Assembly (NCBI RefSeq): GCF_900176505.1
Contig: NZ_FWYB01000006.1
Coordinates: 124,001-188,000, forward strand
Source: Pedobacter nyackensis
Lineage (GTDB): Bacteria; Bacteroidota; Bacteroidia; Sphingobacteriales; Sphingobacteriaceae
DNA: 64,000 nt
Reading direction: 5' to 3'
The notes beneath the pieces are model-generated. The model was given only the letters and a program-made list of their open reading frames with translations, was not told the DNA's origin and did no database searches. This document shows positions 36,847 to 43,730 of this stretch, piece by piece (positions within the stretch are counted from its first letter, which is position 1; the number at the start of each line of letters is the position of its first letter). The position numbers were made by a program, and so were the translations under genes.

Positions 36847-36919
36847 TGATCCCGCTGGGATTCGAACCCAGGACCACTACATTAAAAGTGTAATGCTCTA
36901 CCAGCTGAGCTACGGAATC
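36847..36919 (-). tRNA. tRNA-Lys (anticodon TTT), copy 1
   Basis: A 73-nt cloverleaf is clear. The acceptor stem pairs GATTCCG with CGGGATC, discriminator A. The D arm has GCTCAGCTGGTAGAGC, the anticodon loop CTTTTAA has anticodon TTT, and the T arm reads CTGGGTTCGAATCCCAG. CCA is not encoded. It is identical to the copy at 39189. A promoter-like element lies upstream and a terminator directly downstream. It may be the intact target copy bordering the 10.4-kb insert, whose other end would be the 3' fragment at 26476. Confidence 0.97.
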
Positions 36920-36939
36920 GTTCCCTTTTTGAAGGAATG

Positions 36940-36947
36940 CAAAAGTA
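36940..36947 (-). promoter_or_regulatory. -7 promoter element of tRNA-Lys copy 1
   Basis: TACTTTTG on the minus strand, a perfect match to TAnnTTTG, lies about 21 bp before the tRNA 5' end. Confidence 0.6.
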
Positions 36948-37078
36948 TAAAAATTATGCGGATTTAATACCTTAACGAAGACTTAATTTTAGTTTAACGC
37001 AGCACTTCCTTATAAACTATTGATTTATAGAGAAAAAGAAATTCTGTTTTTAACTGAAACACGAACCAAATCTTTGAT

Positions 37079-37738
37079 TTAGGCCTTCCTGGTGGAAACA
37101 CGACGTGCCATTGATACCTTATTCAGGCTTAAATCTCTAAAATTGTCAAGATCTTTCTTTAATTCTACGATTAACTTTATCAGCAATTCGACATTGTTAT
37201 CATCATGATTCAACAGTCTGTAATTATCCGTATCAGGCAGACTTAACTGACGTTTCAATACAAGTGGTATTTTGTAACTCTGTGCTGTTAAAGCACAAGC
37301 ATACAACGATAAACTTTCTATAATCCCTGATAAAGTACGGTCATAGTACGGGATTAATTTCTTATAACTTTTAGATCGCTTAAAAACCAAGCGATAAGGT
37401 TTAAATCTATGTGATTGCGAAACAATGAACTCGTCTGCCAGGTCTTCGTCTTCATCTATCCCAAATCTTAAGGCAATCTCAAGTTTATATTCAATCAGCC
37501 GCTCCATTGTAACAAGACAATTTTGAACAATGGGATCGTCAATTTTCATAAAGAAATCATGATGATCTATGGATTGTTCCCAGGGATTTCTGAAATCTGC
37601 GGCGTACATTTTCATAGATTTCTTAAACGTAAAATAGTAAATAAACTCATAAATATCGGAATGCATATAGGTAACCCCCACTCCCAGCCCTCTGATACAG
37701 AGGTTCAAATCAAATGGGTCATTTCTCGATATTTTCAT
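37079..37738 (-). CDS. Protein of unknown function, 219 aa
   Basis: I recognise no family. It is soluble and mostly helical, with several Tyr- and Lys-rich stretches (HRFKPYRLVFKRSKSYKKLI). There is no signal peptide or membrane segment. It lies between the two tRNA-Lys genes, divergent from the Imm22-like gene 130 bp away. Location in a variable spot suggests accessory cargo. Confidence 0.65.
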   Translation of the reverse strand: MKISRNDPFDLNLCIRGLGVGVTYMHSDIYEFIYYFTFKKSMKMYAADFRNPWEQSIDHHDFFMKIDDPIVQNCLVTMERLIEYKLEIALRFGIDEDEDLADEFIVSQSHRFKPYRLVFKRSKSYKKLIPYYDRTLSGIIESLSLYACALTAQSYKIPLVLKRQLSLPDTDNYRLLNHDDNNVELLIKLIVELKKDLDNFRDLSLNKVSMARRVSTRKA

Positions 37739-37868
37739 AAATACTTAATCCCTTTTTATGTATTGTTCAATAATATGACATTATTCTCGTAGAATGAAAT
37801 GGGATTAAAAAAATAGGACTTAATAAGTTGTTACCTTTACACCTTTAATAGCACCAAGCAAAAATAGA

Positions 37869-38303
37869 ATGACAAAGCAACGTATACACATCTGGGCAGG
37901 AACATCAAATAAGACACAAGAACAATTCTACAAGTATTTTGACCAAAACAAATTTATCAAAGATAACCACAGGTTCAAGACCGATGAAGCCTATGCAAGA
38001 AATACCCCAGACTTCAATCTCCGCTCCCAGTTCAGCAAAGACATCAATAAACAATATGATTACGATGTAGATTGGATCACAATTTACTACAGTCGCAAAA
38101 GAATCAGTATACAAACTGCCATAGAAGAACTACCAATCTGGAATGATCAAACGGAAGTTGACATCTACCAAGCGTGCGTCAGCAAAGGAATCTCCACTGT
38201 AAATGTCATACTTGGTTATGCTGATGACGAGCTTATTATAGACAAACCACTCGAAAATTATAACGACATGCTCTATATTGGTAGTTTCAACATCCCTGGC
38301 TAA
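37869..38303 (+). CDS. Imm22-like immunity protein, orphan
   Basis: This 144-aa protein resembles the immunity protein 22 family, which neutralises polymorphic toxins delivered by other bacteria. Family signs are the start RIHIWAGTSNKTQEQFYKYF, a middle DVDWITIYYSRKRISIQTAI, and VNVILGYADDELIID. No toxin gene lies beside it, so it may protect against toxins of neighbours, as an orphan immunity gene. It lies in the 2.3 kb between the two tRNA-Lys genes. The family match is by eye and should be checked by profile search. Confidence 0.75.
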   Translation: MTKQRIHIWAGTSNKTQEQFYKYFDQNKFIKDNHRFKTDEAYARNTPDFNLRSQFSKDINKQYDYDVDWITIYYSRKRISIQTAIEELPIWNDQTEVDIYQACVSKGISTVNVILGYADDELIIDKPLENYNDMLYIGSFNIPG

Positions 38304-38353
38304 ACAGATAAACCAAGTAGCGGGCTAGAGAATCATTCCTTTCTTGATGAATT

Positions 38354-38656
38354 TTATACTTTTAACTCACTAAAACTTAAATATTGAACAAACCTCGCCA
38401 ATTCGGAATGATTCGGACTGGCCGCATGAGGTAGTGACTCCAACCAAACAATAAGATCTCCTCCAGACTCATACTATTCATTAAACTGAATTAGCGCTTT
38501 ATCATAAAATTCCCTCCCTTTTAAATTAATAAGCCATGCGCTAAAATGTTCGTGATCTCTGCAAGTGCTATATAGAAAATAATAGATTTCAAAAAGACCT
38601 ATTTGTATGTCTAAGATATGGGAAGAATCCCCACAAATGAGCGCAATTTTTAACAT
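38354..38656 (-). pseudogene. Decayed small gene with an in-frame stop
   Basis: From an ATG at 38656 the frame reads 60 codons (including ICGDSSHILDIQIGLFEIYY and HFSAWLINLKGREFYDKAL) to a TAG at 38474-38476. The same frame then stays open for 39 more codons (YESGGDLIVWLESLPHAASP to FSELKV) and ends at a TAA at 38354. The two parts look like one protein split by a nonsense mutation. The abrupt N-terminus suggests it is also truncated. The WLI..G..FYDKAL pattern is reminiscent of DUF4240-type proteins, a weak match. It lies beside the Imm22-like gene, so it may be a lost immunity gene. Confidence 0.55.
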
Positions 38657-38721
38657 ACGAGAGCATTAAAATTTTTAGCGTAAAGTCAGATTGATAATGT
38701 TCGGATCTTTGTAGTACCTGT

Positions 38722-38908
38722 ATACCTCTTATATACCTCTTATATACCCGTCCACTTGCTTCGGGGATCCTTCGGTCTTGCGTCGGGGTTGCTTCGGTTC
38801 TGGCTAACGCAACCCTGACTAAAATTTGATTGACGCACAAAGTATCTCCGTTTGAATAGGACAGGTATACTGGAGGTATACTGGAGGTACACTGAAGGTA
38901 TACTGGAG
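38722..38908. repeat. Inverted arrays of an 11-bp repeat around a GC-richer core
   Basis: At 38722-38750, TATACCTCTTA is repeated at an 11-bp period (two full units and a partial one). At 38865-38908 four 11-bp units of GGTATACTGGA (one with two changes) run in the opposite sense, so the arrays are inverted relative to each other by TATACC/GGTATA. About 115 bp of unlike sequence lies between, with two related 18-base segments (TTCGGGGATCCTTCGG, GTCGGGGTTGCTTCGG). It does not match a CRISPR, tRNA or IS layout. The nature of this element is unknown to me. Confidence 0.85.
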
Positions 38909-39150
38909 CCAACAGCTCTCGTCGAACTAGCTTCCCATTTCCAGGATCTTATCGAACTCTTCTGCCCTTATCCATATGGTAAGCGCTTGGGCTAGTGATA
39001 GTAATATGGTTTTTAGGGCAGGTAAAGATAAGTGAGGAATCAAATGAGATTACCGCTATACCAGAGCTGTTAAACAGTTCGTTTATAAAGGGCAATTAGA
39101 ACGGAGAGTGAAAGATGCGGAATAGTCAAGGAAAGGCAACAAGATATCCT
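38909..39150 (-). other. Non-genic stretch with a possible coding remnant
   Basis: No complete gene is seen. On the minus strand, a 43-codon open stretch without a start ends in LAQALTIWIRAEEFDKILEM and a stop at about 38919-38921. It has natural amino-acid composition and may be the end of a lost gene. The right end of this stretch repeats bases found beside the first tRNA-Lys gene (TAGTCAAGGAAA). Confidence 0.3.
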
Positions 39151-39158
39151 TTAATGCA

Positions 39159-39185
39159 AAAAGCCTCACATTCTGTGAGGCTTTT
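39159..39185 (-). terminator. Intrinsic terminator of the second tRNA-Lys gene
   Basis: A 12-bp stem (AAAAGCCTCACA/TGTGAGGCTTTT) with a three-base loop sits 3 bp after the tRNA. It is nearly the same as the one after copy 1. Confidence 0.85.
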
Positions 39186-39188
39186 CTG

Positions 39189-39261
39189 TGATCCCGCTGG
39201 GATTCGAACCCAGGACCACTACATTAAAAGTGTAATGCTCTACCAGCTGAGCTACGGAATC
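39189..39261 (-). tRNA. tRNA-Lys (anticodon TTT), copy 2
   Basis: Identical over all 73 nt to copy 1, in the same orientation, and followed by an almost identical terminator. The 2.27 kb between the two copies holds accessory genes. The two tRNAs, their terminators and about 35 bp beyond them (TAGTCAAGGAAA and following) form direct repeats. Confidence 0.97.
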
Positions 39262-39310
39262 ATCGTTCTTATTTGAACATTTACTCTAAGCGTTTCCGTT
39301 TAAAGTGATG

Positions 39311-39318
39311 CAAATATA
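39311..39318 (-). promoter_or_regulatory. -7 promoter element of tRNA-Lys copy 2
   Basis: TATATTTG on the minus strand, a perfect match to TAnnTTTG, lies about 50 bp before the tRNA 5' end. Confidence 0.45.
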
Positions 39319-39473
39319 GGGTTACGATATATATTCTGCAAGAAATTAATCGACAAATCTATAGTAGGCTGATTTTAAGAGAGATTATTTACAATCGACC
39401 TGCTCCAGTGCCCAGTTTTATTCAAAAAAAGCGCCAATCCAATGCAGGAATACATTTTTTTGGCATCAAATAA

Positions 39474-39764
39474 TCACTTGGTTTTATCAGAATGTCCCAG
39501 ATCTTTTTCCGGACTCACCACATCTCGTATTAATTGTTTCAATTCTTTAACCTCAGGAAAACGGCCTTTCGCTTTCCGGTCGAATACAATCATCTCATTT
39601 ATGCTAATAATATAGGCCCCTCCTATTTCTGCAGGCTTTAACAATACACCACCAAGTTCATCTGTAAAAGTGCTCAACAGTTCTTGAGCCATATAAGCCG
39701 CTCTAAGCATCCATCCGCACTTCGGACAATACTCAATAGTCACCGTAGGTTTTATGTTGTTCAT
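39474..39764 (-). CDS. SelT/SelW/SelH-family (Rdx) thioredoxin-like protein
   Basis: This 96-aa protein carries the Rdx-family redox motif CPKC at residues 13-16 in EYCPKCGWMLRA, followed by the characteristic FTDELGGVLLKPAEIGGAYI. Relatives have Cys or Sec here; this one uses Cys. It is probably a small cytoplasmic thiol redox protein. It stands alone on the minus strand, 44 bp downstream of the S74-like gene. Confidence 0.88.
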   Translation of the reverse strand: MNNIKPTVTIEYCPKCGWMLRAAYMAQELLSTFTDELGGVLLKPAEIGGAYIISINEMIVFDRKAKGRFPEVKELKQLIRDVVSPEKDLGHSDKTK

Positions 39765-39808
39765 TAAGCTAATATAAGTATTAAAATAAAGAGAGGGTGC
39801 CGTCAGAA

Positions 39809-40243
39809 CTACTTGGATTTTTCTTTAAGCAACTGCATTTCTTTTTTCAAAAGCTCAATTTCTGCTTGTTGCTCTTTAATAGCCGCCACGAGCACAGGAA
39901 TCAGATCAGCGGTCTGCACTTCACTATATTTTGCTGTTTTTGAGTTATTCTTACCCGCCGGATACATTTTAGAGGTCTCATGAACCATAGCCGGGAAGTT
40001 AGCTTCTACATTACTAACTAAAAAGCCATACTGCTCGCCTGCCGGAAGTTTAAGATGCTTGTATTTATTTACATCGTATTTAAAAGTAACCGGCTCCAGA
40101 TTTTTTAATTGTTGTGTTGAATTAGAAATTTTGTCAACATTAACCTTTAAATCTGTTTCTTTAATTTTTTGCGCACTAACAGTTAAAGTAGCTGCACTTA
40201 GTAAAAGTCCCATCACAGAACCTTTAAATAATAAAGTTTTCAT
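39809..40243 (-). CDS. Exported protein resembling an S74-type intramolecular chaperone domain
   Basis: This 144-aa protein has a signal peptide (LLLSAATLTVSAQ) followed by LEPVTFKYDV, then YGFLVSNVEANFPAMV, and a C-terminal AAIKEQQAEIELLKKEMQLL coiled coil. That order fits the peptidase S74 tail-fibre chaperone domain, although here it stands alone without a fibre. Such short exported versions are common in Bacteroidota and lack a known role. The Ser-Lys dyad residues were not verified. Confidence 0.75.
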   Translation of the reverse strand: MKTLLFKGSVMGLLLSAATLTVSAQKIKETDLKVNVDKISNSTQQLKNLEPVTFKYDVNKYKHLKLPAGEQYGFLVSNVEANFPAMVHETSKMYPAGKNNSKTAKYSEVQTADLIPVLVAAIKEQQAEIELLKKEMQLLKEKSK

Positions 40244-40304
40244 ATTTATAAATTATCGTATAATAAAAAAAGAGTGAATAGCTTCAGGCTATTGTAGATA
40301 AAGC

Positions 40305-40613
40305 TTATAAATCCGCGTTGGGAGGCGGATATGGCAACGCAATATAAGTGGAAAATATCCCTGGGACCATTGTAGGCCATACTTTTCCGGAAAAAGATGA
40401 AATTAATTCCTTAGCGTCAGCTCCATCAATAAAATCTTCATCCGCAATTTCAAGCTGCTTGGTTTCCTTTTCGGCATCCTGATCTTCATCAGTATTCTGT
40501 TCTGTACAGGATACTGTTACCTTTTGCACATATTGATCTGCAGCAAATAAAGGCGTACTTTTTATCAGTAAAAAAGAAATCAGAATAAGTAAACCAGTTA
40601 TTTTTCTTAACAT
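40305..40613 (-). CDS. Small exported protein of unknown function
   Basis: The ATG at 40613 is preferred over the longer frame because it gives a proper signal peptide (MLRKITGLLILISFLLIKST, cleavage near LFA). The mature part of about 78 aa is acidic (QNTDEDQDAEKETKQLEIAD) and ends with PYPPPNADL. There is a single Cys. I recognise no family, and the gene call rests on the start, signal peptide and clean stop. Confidence 0.55.
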   Translation of the reverse strand: MLRKITGLLILISFLLIKSTPLFAADQYVQKVTVSCTEQNTDEDQDAEKETKQLEIADEDFIDGADAKELISSFSGKVWPTMVPGIFSTYIALPYPPPNADL

Positions 40614-40772
40614 ATAAGCAGCTGAATATCTCAATAAGTTCGTCGCCAAATATAGTAGCTATAACATTCCCTACAAAGGGTAATGCTTAAACCCTTACAC
40701 TAAATTTACATTAGTTTCCTTAAAATAAATTAAAACGAAAATATTCATTTAAGCCAAAAATCGAAGAAGGTA

Positions 40773-40801
40773 AAAGCCCGGCTTATTTCGCTCCGGGCTT
40801 T
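40773..40801 (-). terminator. Terminator overlapping the 3' end of the LCP gene
   Basis: A nine-base stem, AAAGCCCGG (40773-40781) with CCGGGCTTT (40793-40801), has the gene's stop codon in the loop. A run of A bases precedes it on the plus strand, giving a modest T-run on the minus strand. Confidence 0.6.
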
Positions 40802-41757
40802 CCTTTTTTGTATATAAAATTATGAATAGAATTCGTAGTGGTTTTTAAATCAGTTGTGAGATACCAGATATTGTTGATCCTTTTCCCCACACTTTCCCCA
40901 TCTAATGGAAATCTAGCCTGATCGATGATCTTATTTTCAGAATTTAAAACACTCCCCGCAAATTTCATTAACGTGAAATTAGCCATGCTGGTTTCCAGAT
41001 TTGGTAACACTTCTGAAGCGAAAGCCGAGAACATTTCCTGTCCTGAACTTTTCATTTTACTAAACAGTGCAACCAGTACAGAACGCTGTCTTTCAGTCCT
41101 TTCATAGTCGCCATTACCCACACCTCTGATTCTGGTATAGGCTACCGCTTGTCGGCCACTAAGCTTTTGCAAACCCGCTTGATTAACATGAATTGCAGGA
41201 ATTTTTTCATAAATAGCCAGCTCATCCAGGTAATTATTAAGGTATGAAAGTTCAGGTTGTTTTACATTTACATTAACCCCACCCAGCGCATCAACAATTT
41301 TTGCTGCGCTATAAAAATCAACATTTATATAGTCCTTAATATCCAGATCAAAACTCTGATTTATAGTCTTAATGGCTAACTGAGGCCCTCCAAGTGCATA
41401 TGCTGCATTAATTTTGCCCATGCCATGTCCATCAATATTCACATAAGTATCTCTCATGATAGACGACATTTTAATTTTTCCGTTTTGCTGATCGATGGAA
41501 ATTACCATGATCACATCAGAATTTGCTTTATCATCTTCCTTACGCTTGTCGACAGCAAAAAGTGCGATATTAACCGGAGGATTAACCATGGCTTTAACCT
41601 TATCTCTGGTTTTTGTTGATATACCTAAGGCTTCAGTACTTCTGTTCAACTGAACAGCTACAGGTTTCGTATTGGTTACGGTCGCAGTCTGAGTTTCCTG
41701 TGCATGTATATATATACACTGGGTAATTAATAAAGCAGATAGTAATAACTTCTTCAT
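40783..41757 (-). CDS. LytR-CpsA-Psr (LCP) domain protein, exported
   Basis: A protein of about 324 aa from the ATG at 41757 (the frame also opens at an upstream GTG). A signal peptide ends near IYIHAQ. The LCP domain shows DVIMVISIDQQNGKIKMSSI, then MRDTYVNIDGHGMGKINAAY, a helix YINVDFYSAAKIVDALGGVN, and the Arg-rich AVAYTRIRGVGNGDYERTER. LCP proteins of Gram-positives transfer wall polymers to peptidoglycan; in Bacteroidota the substrate is unknown. The terminator hairpin overlaps its stop. Confidence 0.88.
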   Translation of the reverse strand: MKKLLLSALLITQCIYIHAQETQTATVTNTKPVAVQLNRSTEALGISTKTRDKVKAMVNPPVNIALFAVDKRKEDDKANSDVIMVISIDQQNGKIKMSSIMRDTYVNIDGHGMGKINAAYALGGPQLAIKTINQSFDLDIKDYINVDFYSAAKIVDALGGVNVNVKQPELSYLNNYLDELAIYEKIPAIHVNQAGLQKLSGRQAVAYTRIRGVGNGDYERTERQRSVLVALFSKMKSSGQEMFSAFASEVLPNLETSMANFTLMKFAGSVLNSENKIIDQARFPLDGESVGKRINNIWYLTTDLKTTTNSIHNFIYKKGKPGAK

Positions 41758-41973
41758 CACTTAGGTTGATATTGAGTTTAGGTTATACTTTATAATTACA
41801 ATTTCCAGGCCACGACGTTTATATTTCTTATACAGTTTTAGCATTTGATTTAAAAAATAATCATCTTTATATAAGATATAAGCAATTGTATTAAACAGGG
41901 AATATAAAACATTTCAAGATAACAATTAATAATCGCTATTTAAACAACCAATTAGAAACTAAACAAGATCATT

Positions 41974-42513
41974 ATGAAAATTTTAAAAGGACTTTTATTT
42001 GTCATCGTTGGGATTGTTGTCCTGGCTTTAATTGTTGCCTTTTTTGTTAAAAGGGATTATGCGGTAGAGCGTCAGATCACGATTAACAAACCTGAGGCCG
42101 AAGTGTTTGATTTCATTAAACACATTAAAAACCAGGACCAATACAGTGTTTGGAACAACATTGATCCTGGAATGAAAAAGACATATACAGGTACCGACGG
42201 TACTGTTGGTTTTATTTCTGCCTGGGAAAGCACCAACAAAAATGTGGGTAAAGGTGAACAGGAAATCACCAATATCACCGAAGGCGACAGAGTAGATATG
42301 AAATTAAGATTTAAAGAGCCTTTTGAGGCTGAAGATGATGCTTATATGGCTACCCAATCTGCGGGTGAAAATCAGACAACGGTAAAATGGGGATTTAAAG
42401 GAAGTATGTCTTATCCAATGAACCTGATGTTGTTATTCATGGATATGGAAGGAATGTTGGGCAAGGATTTACAGGGCGGCCTGGAAAAATTAAAAGTAGT
42501 AATGGAGAAATAA
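41974..42513 (+). CDS. SRPBCC-family protein with N-terminal membrane anchor
   Basis: This 179-aa protein starts with a transmembrane helix (about 4-26, LLFVIVGIVVLALIVAFFV). A polyketide-cyclase/SRPBCC domain follows: YAVERQITINKPEAEVFDFI, VWNNIDPGMKKT, and VKWGFKGSMSYPMNLMLL. This layout is common in Bacteroidota, but its ligand and role are unknown. It is convergent with the TlpA operon and shares the strong terminator between them. Confidence 0.88.
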   Translation: MKILKGLLFVIVGIVVLALIVAFFVKRDYAVERQITINKPEAEVFDFIKHIKNQDQYSVWNNIDPGMKKTYTGTDGTVGFISAWESTNKNVGKGEQEITNITEGDRVDMKLRFKEPFEAEDDAYMATQSAGENQTTVKWGFKGSMSYPMNLMLLFMDMEGMLGKDLQGGLEKLKVVMEK

Positions 42514-42530
42514 TGATTTCTGATAGCAAA

Positions 42531-42562
42531 CAAAAAAGGCCGGTTAACACCGGCCTTTTTTG
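42531..42562 (-). terminator. Bidirectional terminator closing the SusC/D-TlpA operon
   Basis: Perfect 14-base arms (42531-42544, 42549-42562) with core GGCCGGT/ACCGGCC and a four-base loop have flanking A and T runs. They lie next to the convergent gene ends. Confidence 0.92.
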
Positions 42563-43627
42563 TTATTTAATAAGTTTTTCTAATTCATTCTCTAGTGAAG
42601 CACCTCTTAAATTCGAGGCAATGATTTTTCCTTCAGGGTTGATCAGGTAATTTTGAGGGATTGCAGTTATACCGTAAAGTACAGCTGCTTCATTTTTCCA
42701 CCCTTTCAGGTCCGAAACCTGCATCCATGGCATACCGTCTTTCTCTATGGCTTGTAACCAGGCTTGTTTTTTGGTCTGATCATCAAGAGAAACACCCAAT
42801 ACTGTAAAGTTTTTATCTTTGAAACTGTTATAAGCCTTTAGTACATGTGGGTTCTCTGCACGACATGGACCGCACCATGAAGCCCAGAAATCAAGCAATA
42901 CATATTTACCTCTGTAATCAGATAATTTAACAGCTTTTCCGTTGACGTCATTTTGAGTGAAATCCAAAGCCATCTTACCTACTGCAGTTTGTTTTGACTT
43001 GTTAATCGCCGCATTAAATTCCTTTCCAGTCGGGCTATTGCGTAGGTTGGCAGAAAGCTTATTAAACAACGGTTCTATTTTAACCGGATCAATACTATAA
43101 CCGGCCAGTCTTTTTAATTCTATTAAGCTGATTTCAGAAGCTGGATGCTTTGTGATGAACTGTAAAGTTTTTGCATTTTTTTCTTTTACCGCTGCAGCTC
43201 TTGCTTCTTCAGTCCCCGTACGTTCTTTAGAACCGTCACCTACCAAGGCCATATATTTCTTATAATCCGCATTAACCTGCGATCCGGAAATAGTGGCATT
43301 TTTTATAGAATCAGCTGAAGTTAAAACGATGTTAGCGTTCTCCAAATAGAAGTTCAATAAATCCCCCTTGCCCTCTTTAAGGCCCAAGCCTTTATGAGCC
43401 AGAAACAAACGTGCGTAAGTAGCTTCCGTAACAGATCCTTTAAACTCAAAAGCGCCCTTGTTAACTGCTGCAGAATCAAAACTGGTTTTACCAGCACTAA
43501 AACGCATTAAATAAACTTTAGCTGGAGCGTTAACGTTTGCTACATTTCCTTTTAAAGTAAAAGCAGCACTTTGTGCAACTGCCAATAATGGTGCGGCAGC
43601 AAGCACGGATAGGATCAATTTTTTCAT
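42563..43627 (-). CDS. TlpA-like thioredoxin with DUF4369 domain
   Basis: This 354-aa exported protein has a signal peptide (LAAAPLLAVAQS) and an N-terminal DUF4369-like region (VYLMRFSAGKTSFDSAAVNK). The C-terminal TlpA/redoxin domain carries the active site FWASWCGPCRAENP. It probably acts in the periplasm as a thiol-disulfide reductant or isomerase. It is a paralog of the next gene upstream and the last gene of the SusC/D operon. The cargo of its redox partner is not known. Confidence 0.9.
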   Translation of the reverse strand: MKKLILSVLAAAPLLAVAQSAAFTLKGNVANVNAPAKVYLMRFSAGKTSFDSAAVNKGAFEFKGSVTEATYARLFLAHKGLGLKEGKGDLLNFYLENANIVLTSADSIKNATISGSQVNADYKKYMALVGDGSKERTGTEEARAAAVKEKNAKTLQFITKHPASEISLIELKRLAGYSIDPVKIEPLFNKLSANLRNSPTGKEFNAAINKSKQTAVGKMALDFTQNDVNGKAVKLSDYRGKYVLLDFWASWCGPCRAENPHVLKAYNSFKDKNFTVLGVSLDDQTKKQAWLQAIEKDGMPWMQVSDLKGWKNEAAVLYGITAIPQNYLINPEGKIIASNLRGASLENELEKLIK

Positions 43628-43730
43628 TTGTTGTGTATAATAAGTTGGCGTAAAGCTAATTTATTTGACCGAAAATTTTCTATTAGATCTCTAATTGAAG
43701 CATAATTTGGTAGGAGTCAATTATTTTAAG

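Noticed and set aside
38722..38908. CRISPR-like array of short repeats
   Set aside because: Repeats are only 11 bp, tandem without spacers, in two opposing blocks, and no cas gene is present.
38589..38912. A 107-codon open frame on the minus strand across the repeat array
   Set aside because: Its first part is a translation of the 11-bp repeats and core, and it overlaps the better-supported split gene in another frame.
26476..39261. A prophage or conjugative element
   Set aside because: No integrase, capsid, terminase, relaxase or tra-type genes are seen in this interval; only the tRNA repeats suggest insertion.
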